From Mycobacterium sp. ITM-2016-00316 (GTDB lineage: Bacteria; Actinomycetota; Actinomycetes; Mycobacteriales; Mycobacteriaceae): a stretch of DNA of 64,000 bases. The notes below the pieces were generated by a model, which did not search any database, had not been told where the DNA came from, and saw nothing but the letters and a program-made list of their open reading frames with translations. The stretch lies in NCBI RefSeq assembly GCF_002968335.2, contig NZ_CP134398.1:2728001-2792000 (forward strand), in the 5' to 3' direction. This document shows, piece after piece, positions 20,078 to 28,308 of the stretch (position 1 is the first letter of the stretch; each line of letters starts with the position of its first letter). The position numbers were made by a program, and so were the translations under genes.

Positions 20078-21442
20078 GTGAACGAGCGCAATTACGATGT
20101 GGGGGTGGACAACACCCTCGCCTACATCGACCAGGGGTCCTTCCTCGGCCTACGGGCACTCGGTCGTGGGCCCATCGTGCAGGCCGTCTGGGTGTATGAC
20201 CGCGGGGTCGATATGGACGGATTGCGCCGATTCCGCCGCAATCTGGCCAAGGGACTGTTCGGACGTCGGATCGAGCGGTCGGCGCTGCCGTTCGGCCGGC
20301 ACCGCTGGGTGGCCGACGCCGACCCGCAGTCCCTCGACCTCTCGGCGCAGGAACGTCCGCGCGCCGACGTGTGGAACTGGGCCGACAAGTGCCTGGGCAC
20401 ACCGATCGATCCGGAACACGGCCCCGGCTGGCGGCTGGCGGTACAGCCATTGACCGACGGAGCGGCGGCGGTCAGCCTGGTCGTCTCGCATTCGATCGCC
20501 GACGGCCACGGTCTGGTCATCGCGGTCACCGATGCCGTCAACGGTGTCGACCGCGACCTCGGATATCCGCCACCGCGATCCCGGACACGGCGTGCGGCGC
20601 TGGCCCAGGATGCCCGGCAGACGCTGGCCGCGGTCCCGGAGATGGCCGCCGCGGTGGCGGCATCGGTGCGGGTGGCACGGGCCGAGCGCGAAGAGTTGGC
20701 GACCTCGTTCAAGGCCGCCGGCGATGTTCCGCCGGGCGACGACGTGCCGATGGTCGCCCCGTCGGTCGTCGTGTTCGTCGATGCGCAGCACTGGGATGAC
20801 TGCGCCCAGCGCCTCGGCGGCACCAGCAATTCGCTGTTCTGTGGGATGGCCGCCCGGTTGGGTCAGCTGCTGGGCCGCGTCGGTGCCGACGGCCGGGTGA
20901 ACCTGTCCTGGCCGGTCAGCGAGCGATCCGAGGGCGACACCCGGGCCAATGCGCTGGTGGCGGCGACGATGACGGCCGACCCCGACCAGGTTCTGACGGA
21001 TCTGAGCGTGGTGCGATCGGACATGAAGAAGGCGTTGTCGGAGTCGGCCGAAACCTCGGTACGGATGACCGGCCCGCTGCCGTTGACCCCGCTGACCCCG
21101 CGCGTGGTGCTGCGCCGGCTGGAGGGCATGGTGCTGTCGGTGAACAGCCCCATCGGCTGCTCCAACATGGGTGAGCTGGGCCCGGCGTTCAGCCGGCCCG
21201 ACGGGACCGATGCCGACTACGTGATGATGCGCGGTGCGGAACCGCAGATCACCAGCCGGGTGCTGAACCGGATCGGCGGGCAGTTGGTGCTGGGTGGCTG
21301 CCGGTCACGCGGCCGGGTGGCGGTGTCGGTCAGCTCGTGGTCGGTGGGCCGGCACAACTCCAAGGAGGCCCTGCGCGAGGTGGTGTTCAAGGTGCTCGCC
21401 GATTTCGGGCTGGCGGGCACCGTCGAGGGTCCCGCGAACTAG
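20078..21442 (+). CDS. HxxxD condensation/acyltransferase-like protein, paralog 3 of 3
   Basis: A 454-residue protein if read from GTG 20078. GTGs at 20099 and 20105 are alternatives, and 20105 aligns best with the start of paralog 1 (DNTLAYIDQGSFLGLRALG versus DNRLDFTDQAMFLGLRATG). No good ribosome binding site favours any of them. The motif is H128-S-I-A-D132-G in VSHSIADGHG, and the GRRIERSALPFGRHRWV block and GCSNMGELGP are conserved. It lies just 20 nt after fadD and ends the plus-strand operon. Its stop codon overlaps the stop of the convergent glycosyltransferase gene by 4 nt (CTAG). Likely an acyltransferase for the same glycolipid; the substrate is unknown. Confidence 0.75.
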   Translation: MNERNYDVGVDNTLAYIDQGSFLGLRALGRGPIVQAVWVYDRGVDMDGLRRFRRNLAKGLFGRRIERSALPFGRHRWVADADPQSLDLSAQERPRADVWNWADKCLGTPIDPEHGPGWRLAVQPLTDGAAAVSLVVSHSIADGHGLVIAVTDAVNGVDRDLGYPPPRSRTRRAALAQDARQTLAAVPEMAAAVAASVRVARAEREELATSFKAAGDVPPGDDVPMVAPSVVVFVDAQHWDDCAQRLGGTSNSLFCGMAARLGQLLGRVGADGRVNLSWPVSERSEGDTRANALVAATMTADPDQVLTDLSVVRSDMKKALSESAETSVRMTGPLPLTPLTPRVVLRRLEGMVLSVNSPIGCSNMGELGPAFSRPDGTDADYVMMRGAEPQITSRVLNRIGGQLVLGGCRSRGRVAVSVSSWSVGRHNSKEALREVVFKVLADFGLAGTVEGPAN

Positions 21443-22683
21443 ACCGCCCCGGCCTTCACCTTCTGCTCGATCAGATCGGCGGCCATGGTGACGCTCTGCT
21501 CGGGAGTGGCCAGCCGGGTCGCGAAATCGCGGGCCCGCGCCACCACCTCGGGGTCCAGTACGGTGCGCAGCGCCTCGGTCAGCGATTTCTTCGTGATCCT
21601 GGTGAAGCGCTGGGACGTACCGATTCTCAGCTTCTTGACCTGCCGCGCCCAGACGGGCTGGTCGGCGGACACCCACAGCACCAGGGTCGGCACGCCGGCG
21701 CGTGCGCCCGCGGCGGTGGTGCCCGCGCCGCCGTGGTGGACGACCGCGCGGCAGGTCGGGAACACCGCGGCATGGTTCACCGCACCGACCAGCTTGACGT
21801 GTTCGGCGTGGGGCATGGCGTCGAGTTCCCAGACCCCCGAACTGATCAGCGCGCGTTCACCGAGTTCGGCACACACCTCGGTGATCATGGTGACCGCTTC
21901 GACCGGGGATCGCACCGGCATGCTGCCGAAGCCGAAGTAGATGGGCGGCTTGCCCGAGGCGATCCACGAGGTCACCTCGTCATCGGTCTCGGTCTGCAGG
22001 CCCAGCGTGATGGCGCCGGTGAAGGCCCGGCTGCCGTTCCATTCCGCGGAGAGCCCCGGGTAGAACATCTCGTCGTAGGCCTGGATCTCCAGTGTCCCGT
22101 TGTCGACGACGCGCTTGGCGGACCGGACGCCGGTCTTGGGTAGGCCTAGCGTGGCGCGCTGCTCGTCCTCGGCCTTCTTGGAGACGCGCCACAAACCCCA
22201 CTCGATGACCGCGAACCCGGATTTCGCGACCCAGCGCGGGGCCGGCACCGGGATGAGCTGGCTGTTGGGCCGGTTCGGGAAGTAGTGCAGGGCCGCCAGG
22301 GGGATGCCGTAGCGTTCGGCGACATTGGCGGCCACCTCCTGATAGGTGGTGCCGGTGAGGATGATGTCGGCATCGGCGGCCAGGTCGGTCAGCGCCGCGT
22401 TCATCTCGGTCCAACCCGCGGTGTAGTAGTCGATGGCCTTGCGGGCGACGGTCAGCGGGTTGTGGAACTGCCAGTAGTTCTGGAATGCGTCGCTTTCGAC
22501 CTGTTTCTGGGAGTCGACGCCGTAGGGCACCGCATCGGTGAAGCCGATGGACGCGACGAAGCCGATCAGGTTCGGCGGGACCGCCATCTGCACCTGATGG
22601 CCGCGGTCGCGGAGTTCGCGGGCGACAGCGGTGCAGGGTTCGACATCGCCACGTGTGCCGTGGACTGCCACAACGATTTTCAT
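21439..22683 (-). CDS. GT1-family UDP-glycosyltransferase (glycolipid type)
   Basis: A 414-residue GT-B glycosyltransferase from ATG 22683 (MKIVVAVHGTRGDVEP, the classic N-terminus of mycobacterial Gtf and rhamnosyltransferase-like enzymes). The donor-binding C-terminal half carries VVHHGGAGTTAAGARAGVP (about 312-330), the family-1 signature. Relatives are the glycopeptidolipid Gtfs and Rv1524/Rv1526c, the latter in the pks5 region of M. tuberculosis. It probably adds a sugar to the glycolipid made by the adjacent operon. It is the last of three minus-strand genes, 40 nt after the membrane-protein gene. Confidence 0.88.
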   Translation of the reverse strand: MKIVVAVHGTRGDVEPCTAVARELRDRGHQVQMAVPPNLIGFVASIGFTDAVPYGVDSQKQVESDAFQNYWQFHNPLTVARKAIDYYTAGWTEMNAALTDLAADADIILTGTTYQEVAANVAERYGIPLAALHYFPNRPNSQLIPVPAPRWVAKSGFAVIEWGLWRVSKKAEDEQRATLGLPKTGVRSAKRVVDNGTLEIQAYDEMFYPGLSAEWNGSRAFTGAITLGLQTETDDEVTSWIASGKPPIYFGFGSMPVRSPVEAVTMITEVCAELGERALISSGVWELDAMPHAEHVKLVGAVNHAAVFPTCRAVVHHGGAGTTAAGARAGVPTLVLWVSADQPVWARQVKKLRIGTSQRFTRITKKSLTEALRTVLDPEVVARARDFATRLATPEQSVTMAADLIEQKVKAGAV

Positions 22684-22723
22684 CAGGTCGCAGTGTATGT
22701 GGTCCCGGACGGGCTGGGACGTC

Positions 22724-23458
22724 TCAGCGGTCGACCTTGGAGAACCATCTCGTCTTGATCCGCCAGGAGTGCGCCGAGGACAGCGCGAAACCGGCGCCGC
22801 AGGCGCACGCGAAGATCCACACGAAGACGCCGCGTTCCCATGCCAGGAATGCCGGGAAGATCGCCGACATGATCCTGATGATGCACGCGATGATGCCGCT
22901 GGCGCAGGCGACCAGGTAGACGTTGGCGATCCGCCGCGAGCGCGGGTCCTTGCGGAGCACCAGCAGGGCGCGCGCACCGTAGCCGAGCAGATAGATCAGC
23001 ATGCCGCACAGCATCACCCAGTAGAGGCTCAGCCAGCTGTCGGTGGGGGAGGCGAAGAAGTCCCGGGCGTACACGTCGTGCGCGCTGCTCAGCGAGAAGG
23101 CGGCGAGCAGCAGCGGGATGCACAGGGTGGCGGGCAGCTCGACGTACTGCCGGAAGGCGCGCTGCATCTGGTGATCGTCCTGCAGGCGGCCGACAGCGTT
23201 GTAGACGATGGCCGAGGCCGCGACGATGTACATGTCGTGGCCGACGAAGTCTTCGAGATTCCACATCCCGGTCACCGAGTGCAGCGCCTTGCCCAGGGTT
23301 TCCGAGGCCAACGGCGACATCAGCAGGATCGCACCGCCCTGCAGCGCGATGTTCAGGGTGGCCGCGACCTCCCAGCGGCACGACCACGTCACACGGCGAA
23401 TCCACAGACTCCACGCGATACACAACAGTGTGATCGCAATCAGTACGGTGAGTTCCAT
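22724..23458 (-). CDS. Polytopic membrane protein of unknown function
   Basis: A 244-residue protein from ATG 23458 with about seven hydrophobic segments: 1-20, 32-50, 70-90, 105-125, 140-160, 180-200 and 205-225. The C-terminal tail is short and basic (SWRIKTRWFSKVDR). I do not recognise a catalytic motif. Small multi-pass membrane proteins directly downstream of an Xre-like regulator are common in actinobacteria (MAB_1171c-like proteins have this layout), but I cannot confirm membership. It lies between the HTH gene (54 nt upstream) and the GT1 gene, so it may be part of a regulated envelope module. Confidence 0.65.
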   Translation of the reverse strand: MELTVLIAITLLCIAWSLWIRRVTWSCRWEVAATLNIALQGGAILLMSPLASETLGKALHSVTGMWNLEDFVGHDMYIVAASAIVYNAVGRLQDDHQMQRAFRQYVELPATLCIPLLLAAFSLSSAHDVYARDFFASPTDSWLSLYWVMLCGMLIYLLGYGARALLVLRKDPRSRRIANVYLVACASGIIACIIRIMSAIFPAFLAWERGVFVWIFACACGAGFALSSAHSWRIKTRWFSKVDR

Positions 23459-23512
23459 CGTGCGTCGCCTTCGAGGCCTGTGAGCTGACTTCCTGCCAGC
23501 AAATAGTACTGC

Positions 23513-23890
23513 TTACAGCGGCGGCGCGTCGCTACGTGGCGTCAATTCGGAGAGTTTCGGACGCCTGGTCTGTTGCTGCGGTTCGGTCTGCACGCGGACC
23601 GCATCCTGGACGGCGGTCACGGTGAAGGGCGTGGATTCGATGTAGTTCCACACCTCTTGCCTGCTCATGAGGCCGAATCGGATCTGAAGATCGGGGTAGC
23701 TCAAGGCGAAGCGGTCGGCAACCTGGCGCAACTCCTCCGCGTCGGGATAGCTGCTCTCTTTGATCCGCCGGTAGTAGGTGCTGCTGGAGATGTCCAGCGC
23801 GTCGTAGATGTCCTTGGCTTCGACGTCCCCGTCCAGGAGGTAGTCGAGCAGGGCTTTCAGCTGTCTGCCGTTCTCATCTGTCCGTGGCAC
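23513..23890 (-). CDS. Small Xre-like helix-turn-helix regulator
   Basis: A 125-residue protein from GTG 23890, chosen because TATTGT (23902-23897) lies 6 nt before it, giving a leaderless start; TTG 23896 is the alternative. Residues 10-60 form a four-helix HTH (LLDGDVEAKDIYDALDISSS, then TYYRRIKESSYPDAEEL), like Cro/C1 or Fis-type DNA-binding domains. The C-terminal 45 residues are Gln/Arg-rich and probably disordered. It diverges from the orphan condensation-domain gene over a 134-nt region with two dyads, which are the natural candidates for its operator. It is probably autoregulatory, though the effector is unknown. Confidence 0.7.
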   Translation of the reverse strand: MPRTDENGRQLKALLDYLLDGDVEAKDIYDALDISSSTYYRRIKESSYPDAEELRQVADRFALSYPDLQIRFGLMSRQEVWNYIESTPFTVTAVQDAVRVQTEPQQQTRRPKLSELTPRSDAPPL

Positions 23891-23957
23891 CCACAAACAA
23901 TAGCGTTATCCCGGCTTTGGGCGCTAGCAACCGAACAGCGGACACCATCTTCTTAAT

Positions 23958-23971
23958 TGACAGGGGTGTCA
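23958..23971. promoter_or_regulatory. Operator-like dyad 1 between HTH gene and orphan condensation gene
   Basis: TGACA-GGGG-TGTCA, a perfect 5-bp inverted repeat. It overlaps a TTGACA hexamer (23957-23962). It shares the TGTC/GACA half-site with the longer dyad 16 nt further on. Confidence 0.45.
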
Positions 23972-23986
23972 GACTTTCGGGAGTGA

Positions 23987-24004
23987 TGTCCCAATTTTGG
24001 GACA
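23987..24004. promoter_or_regulatory. Operator-like dyad 2 (perfect 8-bp arms)
   Basis: TGTCCCAA-TT-TTGGGACA, perfect 8-bp arms around 2 nt. It lies 7 nt upstream of the TATTCT -10 box (24012-24017) of the plus-strand gene, covering its -35 region, so a bound repressor would block RNA polymerase. Confidence 0.6.
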
Positions 24005-24024
24005 CGCATTGTATTCTCGGCTGC

Positions 24025-24675
24025 ATGGTTGCTCCGCTATTCCAGGACCGGATCTACGTCGACGACTTCGCGGCGTCGGGCTTCGACCTCGTTGTCGGGC
24101 AGGCGCACGACATCGCCTCCTCTCTGGCGCTGGCCGACCACGACGTCGACGGTGTTCCCGCCGGGTCGGACCTGCACCAGATGTCCGTGCCGATGTCGGC
24201 ATTGCTCAGCGCCGAACTCGACGGCGCCGCCGCCCACCTGGGCGTTCTCAACGGCAAGATCCTGCTGGCCGCGCTCGGTCGGGCCGTGGCCCGCACCATC
24301 GGCACCGGTGTGGTGGCGGTCGACGTCGACTCGCACATCATCGCCCTGGACTGCGTCATGCCGACCGACCTGGACGCCACCCAGCTACTCGCACATGTGT
24401 GCTCGGCGCTCGCCGGCTGCACCGTCCGGGCCCCCGGGCAGGCCCTGGCCGAGCTGGCGTTCCGGTGCGCAGGCCCGGTCTCGTCCGATGAACCTCTGCA
24501 GGGGCACGCGCTGGAGTTGCGTGCCTACCGCAGCAACGGCCTGGTGGCGGTGGACCTGTGGTTCGACGCCCGCCGGTTCGAGGCCTACACCATCGAGGAA
24601 CTGGCCGAGCAGTTCCCGCAGGCGCTGATCGAGATCACCTCCGAGGCGATCCCCGGATTCACCGACGCCGCCTGA
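24025..24675 (+). CDS. Orphan C-terminal half of an NRPS-type condensation domain
   Basis: A 216-residue protein from ATG 24025. The start was chosen because TATTCT (24012-24017) lies 7 nt before it, so the mRNA is probably leaderless; the frame continues upstream but without a promoter or binding site. Residues about 45-100 (VPMSALLSAELDG, then LNGKILLAALGRAVARTIG) resemble the linker and first helices of the second half of condensation/epimerisation domains. The end (AVDLWFDARRFEAYTIEELA) resembles the final strand and helix of that fold. The N-terminal half with HHxxxD is absent, so it should not catalyse condensation alone. Possible roles are an interaction partner, a decoy or a regulatory subunit for the acyltransferases nearby. 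It could instead be an unrelated small family; certainty is moderate. Confidence 0.55.
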   Translation: MVAPLFQDRIYVDDFAASGFDLVVGQAHDIASSLALADHDVDGVPAGSDLHQMSVPMSALLSAELDGAAAHLGVLNGKILLAALGRAVARTIGTGVVAVDVDSHIIALDCVMPTDLDATQLLAHVCSALAGCTVRAPGQALAELAFRCAGPVSSDEPLQGHALELRAYRSNGLVAVDLWFDARRFEAYTIEELAEQFPQALIEITSEAIPGFTDAA

Positions 24676-24679
24676 CCGT

Positions 24680-24685
24680 TAGACT
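24680..24685 (+). promoter_or_regulatory. -10 box of the ileS transcript
   Basis: TAGACT just downstream of the preceding stop codon. Transcription would begin near 24692, at the 5' edge of the T-box leader. Confidence 0.5.
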
Positions 24686-24691
24686 CCTTTG

Positions 24692-24900
24692 CACAGGCGT
24701 TGATCCGGCCATCACCGGGGAGCCTCCGGAAGAACGGCGTTTCGGCGCTCAGTAGAACCGGACGGTCGGGCTCGTCATCGCCCAGATGAGCGGCGCACCA
24801 TGCTGACCCCAGCGCGGTGTGCAAGCGGGGTGGTACCGCGGGCTCGCGCACCGGTCGCGATGTTCGTCCCCGTGCCTGAATCTCTGGGCACAGGAGACGA
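24692..24900 (+). promoter_or_regulatory. T-box riboswitch (ileS leader, translational type)
   Basis: The ileS leader contains the T-box core TGGTACCGCG (24831-24840), whose TGGT would pair with the ACCA end of uncharged tRNA-Ile. Near the 5' end CCGG-CCATCA-CCGG (24705-24718) forms a short stem-loop presenting ATC (24711-24713), an isoleucine codon, as specifier. This fits the ultrashort-stem-I ileS T-boxes known from actinobacteria. There is no terminator T-run. Instead a GTGCC/GGCAC hairpin (24872-24876 with 24887-24891) abuts AGGAG (24892-24896), so control is probably at translation. The preceding ATG at 24800 lies inside this RNA and is not the ileS start. Confidence 0.88.
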
Positions 24901-24904
24901 CACA

Positions 24905-27900
24905 GTGACCCCACCTCCCGAGCCGGCCGTCTACCCGAAGCCGGCCGCCGGAGCACCTGACTTCCCGGCGCTGGAAGCCGAGGTCCTCGACTACTGGGGT
25001 GCCGACGACACCTTCCGTGCCAGTATCGCGCGGCGCGACGACGCGCCCGAGTACGTGTTCTACGACGGCCCGCCGTTCGCCAACGGCCTGCCGCACTACG
25101 GGCATCTGCTCACCGGATACGTCAAGGACATCGTTCCCCGCTACCGCACCATGCGCGGATACAAGGTGGAGCGCCGGTTCGGTTGGGACACCCACGGTCT
25201 GCCCGCCGAGCTCGAGGTTCAGCGTCAGCTCGGGATCACCGACAAGGCACAGATCGAAGAACTCGGCATCGAGAAGTTCAACGATGCCTGCCGCGCCTCG
25301 GTGATGAAATACGCCGGTGAATGGCGCGCCTACGTGACCCGCCAGGCGCGTTGGGTCGACTTCGAAAATGATTACAAGACACTGGATCTGGACTTCATGG
25401 AGTCCACCATCTGGGCCTTCAAGCAGCTCTGGGACAAGGGCCTGGCCTATGAGGGCAACCGGGTGCTGCCGTACTGCTGGAATGACGAGACACCGCTGTC
25501 CAATCACGAGCTGCGGATGGATGACGATGTCTACAAGAGCCGGCAGGATCCTGCACTCACGGTGGGATTCAAGGCGACCGACGGCCCCCTGGCCGGCAGC
25601 TACCTGCTGATCTGGACCACGACACCGTGGACGCTGCCGTCGAACCAGGCCGTCGCGGTCAATCCGGCGGTCTCCTACGTCACCGTCGAAGGCCCGGACG
25701 GGCACCGGTTCGTGCTCGCCGAGGCCCGCCTGGGCGCCTATGCACGCGAACTCGGCGAGGAACCGGTCGTGGTCGCGACCCACCTCGGTGAGCAGCTGCT
25801 CGGCATGCACTACCTGCCGCCGTTCCCGTACTTCGCGGACGCGGTCAACTCATTCCAGGTGCTCGGGGCGGACTTCGTCAGCACCGAGGACGGCACCGGG
25901 ATCGTGCATATGGCGCCGGCCTACGGCGAGGACGACAAGGCGACCGCCGACACCGCCGATATCGTCGCCGTCACGCCGGTGGACTCCAAGGGCCGCTTCG
26001 ATGCGACGGTGCCCGATTACGCCGGCCAGCAGGTGTTCGACGCGAACCAGCAGATCATCCGGGATCTCAAGAACGGCACCGGCCCGGCCGCGGTGAATGC
26101 CCCGGTGCTGCTGCGCCATGAGACCTACGAACACTCCTATCCGCACTGCTGGCGCTGCCGAAACCCGTTGATCTACCGCGCCGTATCGTCCTGGTTCGTC
26201 AAGGTCAGCCAGTTCAGGGACCGGATGGTCGAACTCAATCAGGACATCACCTGGTATCCCGAGCATGTCAAGGACGGCCAGTTCGGCAAATGGCTGTCGA
26301 ACGCCCGTGACTGGTCGATCTCACGAAACCGCTACTGGGGCACCCCGATCCCGGTGTGGGTGTCCGACGATCCGGCCTACCCGCGCACCGATGTTTACGG
26401 CAGCCTGGACGAACTGGAACGCGATTTCGGGGTGCGGCCCGACAATCTGCACCGGCCGTTCATCGACGAGCTGACCCGCCCCAATCCCGATGACCCGACC
26501 GGGAACTCGACCATGCGGCGCATCGAGGACGTGCTCGACGTGTGGTTCGACTCCGGATCGATGCCGTACGCGCAGGTGCATTATCCGTTCGAGAACCAGA
26601 AGTGGTTCGATGGCGTGAGTGGCGATGGTGGCGCAGAGGCGCATTTTCCCGGCGATTTCATCGTCGAGTACATCGGCCAGACCCGCGGCTGGTTCTACAC
26701 CATGCACGTGCTGTCCACTGCGCTGTTCGACAAACCGGCGTTCAAAACCTGTGTCGCACACGGTATTGTCCTCGGCAACGACGGCCAGAAGATGAGCAAG
26801 TCGCTGCGCAACTACCCGGACGTGTCGGAGGTGTTCGACCGCGACGGGTCCGACGCCATGCGGTGGTTCCTGATGGCCTCGCCGATCTTGCGCGGCGGCA
26901 ACCTGATCGTCACCGAACAGGGCATCCGCGAGGGTGTCCGGCAGGTGCAGCTCCCGTTCTGGAACGCCTACACCTTCCTCACGCTGTACGCGCCGCGGAA
27001 GGGCACCTGGCGTACCGATTCGGCGCACGTGCTGGACCGCTACATCCTGGCCAAGCTGGCCGCGTTGCGCGACGATCTGACGCTCTCGCTGGACACCTGC
27101 GACATCTCCGGAGCATGTGATCAGCTGCGCCAGTTCACCGAGGCTCTGACGAACTGGTATGTGCGGCGGTCACGTTCGCGCTTCTGGGAAGAGGACCGCG
27201 ATGCCATCGACACCCTGCACACCGTGTTGGAGGTGACCGGCCGGCTCGCCGCGCCGCTGCTGCCGCTGGTCTCCGAAGTGGTCTGGCGCGGTGTCACGGG
27301 GCAGCGCTCGGTACATCTGACCGACTGGCCCGAGGCCGCCGACCTGCCCGCCGATCCGGATCTGGTGGCGGCCATGGACCAAGTGCGCGAGGTCTGCTCG
27401 GCGGGCTCGTCGCTGCGCAAGGCAAAGAAGCTCCGGGTGCGGCTGCCGCTGCCGAAACTGACCGTGGCGGTGAGCAACCCACAGAGTCTGCGGCCCTTCG
27501 CCGACCTGATCGCCGACGAGCTCAACGTCAAGGCGGTCGAACTGTCCGATGACGTGGACAGCTACGGCCGGTTCGAACTGGCGGTGAACGCCCGGGCCGC
27601 CGGCCCGCGCATCGGTAAGGACGTGCAGGCGGCGATCAAGGCGGTCAAGGCCGGCGAGGGAGTGGTCAATCCCGACGGCACGCTGACCGCCGGTCCGACG
27701 ACGCTGCTGCCTACCGAATACACGTCCAAACTCGTTGCCGCCGATCCGGAATGGACCGCGGCGCTGGACGACGGCGCCGGTCTGGTGGTGCTCGACGGGC
27801 AGGTCACACCGGAGCTGGAGGCCGAGGGCTGGGCCAAGGACCGCATCCGGGAACTGCAGGAGTTGCGCAAGACCACCGGGCTGGAGGTGTCCGACCGGAT

Positions 27901-28060
27901 CAGCGTGGTGATCGATGTTCCGGTGGAGAAGCTGGAGTGGGCGCAGACCCATGCCGGCCTGATCTCCGGCGAGGTGCTGGCCACATCGTTCGAATTCGGC
28001 AGCGTTGCGCAGGGTTCGGATATCGGGGACGGCGTGCGGGTGACCATCGCGAAGGCCTGA
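24905..28060 (+). CDS. ileS: Isoleucyl-tRNA synthetase
   Basis: A 1051-residue class I synthetase. Start GTG 24905 is 8 nt after AGGAG and directly downstream of the T-box. The HIGH-like motif is PHYGH in [16 protein letters not shown]. The CP1 editing domain follows ([12 protein letters not shown], the threonine-rich editing site). KMSKS is exact at 629-633. The C-terminus has the anticodon-binding and extended domains (HLTDWP onward). The length and motif pattern fit the eukaryote-like/long IleS type found in mycobacteria. It charges tRNA-Ile, with regulation by the upstream tRNA-sensing leader. It is convergent with the S4 gene, with 2 nt between stops. Confidence 0.97.
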   Translation: MTPPPEPAVYPKPAAGAPDFPALEAEVLDYWGADDTFRASIARRDDAPEYVFYDGPPFANGLPHYGHLLTGYVKDIVPRYRTMRGYKVERRFGWDTHGLPAELEVQRQLGITDKAQIEELGIEKFNDACRASVMKYAGEWRAYVTRQARWVDFENDYKTLDLDFMESTIWAFKQLWDKGLAYEGNRVLPYCWNDETPLSNHELRMDDDVYKSRQDPALTVGFKATDGPLAGSYLLIWTTTPWTLPSNQAVAVNPAVSYVTVEGPDGHRFVLAEARLGAYARELGEEPVVVATHLGEQLLGMHYLPPFPYFADAVNSFQVLGADFVSTEDGTGIVHMAPAYGEDDKATADTADIVAVTPVDSKGRFDATVPDYAGQQVFDANQQIIRDLKNGTGPAAVNAPVLLRHETYEHSYPHCWRCRNPLIYRAVSSWFVKVSQFRDRMVELNQDITWYPEHVKDGQFGKWLSNARDWSISRNRYWGTPIPVWVSDDPAYPRTDVYGSLDELERDFGVRPDNLHRPFIDELTRPNPDDPTGNSTMRRIEDVLDVWFDSGSMPYAQVHYPFENQKWFDGVSGDGGAEAHFPGDFIVEYIGQTRGWFYTMHVLSTALFDKPAFKTCVAHGIVLGNDGQKMSKSLRNYPDVSEVFDRDGSDAMRWFLMASPILRGGNLIVTEQGIREGVRQVQLPFWNAYTFLTLYAPRKGTWRTDSAHVLDRYILAKLAALRDDLTLSLDTCDISGACDQLRQFTEALTNWYVRRSRSRFWEEDRDAIDTLHTVLEVTGRLAAPLLPLVSEVVWRGVTGQRSVHLTDWPEAADLPADPDLVAAMDQVREVCSAGSSLRKAKKLRVRLPLPKLTVAVSNPQSLRPFADLIADELNVKAVELSDDVDSYGRFELAVNARAAGPRIGKDVQAAIKAVKAGEGVVNPDGTLTAGPTTLLPTEYTSKLVAADPEWTAALDDGAGLVVLDGQVTPELEAEGWAKDRIRELQELRKTTGLEVSDRISVVIDVPVEKLEWAQTHAGLISGEVLATSFEFGSVAQGSDIGDGVRVTIAKA

Positions 28061-28062
28061 AC

Positions 28063-28275
28063 TCAGCCGGTGACCACCCGCGCGGACAGTCCGGCGATGG
28101 ACACCTCGTCGCCCGGGTGCAGCTGGCGTCCGCGGCGCAGGTCGACATCGCCGTTGACGCTGACCTGCCCGTCGGCGATCACGGCCTTGGCGTCGGCACC
28201 GGAATCGATCAGTCCGGCGAGCTTGAGGAACTGCCCGAGCCGGATCGATTCGTCGCGAATGGGCACGTCATCCAT
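28063..28275 (-). CDS. Small S4-domain RNA-binding protein (YaaA/YbcJ-like)
   Basis: A 70-residue protein that is essentially a single S4 domain: IRLGQFLKLAGLIDSGADAK, then VSVNGDV and a late GDEVSI. S4 modules bind structured RNA, as in ribosomal proteins and RNA-modifying enzymes. ATG 28275 was chosen over GTG 28293 because TACTCT (28288-28283) lies exactly 7 nt upstream, giving a leaderless mRNA. The gene diverges from dinX with only 32 nt between start codons. The exact RNA target is unknown. Confidence 0.85.
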   Translation of the reverse strand: MDDVPIRDESIRLGQFLKLAGLIDSGADAKAVIADGQVSVNGDVDLRRGRQLHPGDEVSIAGLSARVVTG

Positions 28276-28308
28276 GTCCGTCAGAGTAGCCACCTAACAT
28301 CTCCGGGG
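28275..28308. promoter_or_regulatory. Interlocked divergent leaderless promoters (S4 gene / dinX)
   Basis: The minus-strand -10 TACTCT (28288-28283) is 7 nt before the S4 ATG at 28275. The plus-strand -10 TAACAT (28295-28300) is 7 nt before the dinX GTG at 28308. Each expected -35 region falls on the other gene's start codon, so two polymerases could not occupy the site together. Confidence 0.55.

Noticed and set aside
16617..20450. 1277-codon open frame on the minus strand opposite fadD and the acyltransferase paralogs
   Set aside because: Same antisense effect; composition is low-complexity and no family is recognisable, whereas the plus strand has clear enzymes.
7698..21442. Glycopeptidolipid (GPL) locus
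   Set aside because: No non-ribosomal peptide synthetase, MbtH or GPL-type gap genes are present; the layout fits the LOS/acyl-trehalose type better.
24800..24904. ATG 24800 as the start of ileS
   Set aside because: It lies inside the T-box RNA; GTG 24905 has AGGAG and follows the sequestrator hairpin, and the extra 35 residues do not resemble IleS.
28275..28308. LexA control of dinX
   Set aside because: No TCGAAC-N4-GTTCGA-like dyad is present near the dinX start; the only clear box found is at 63145.
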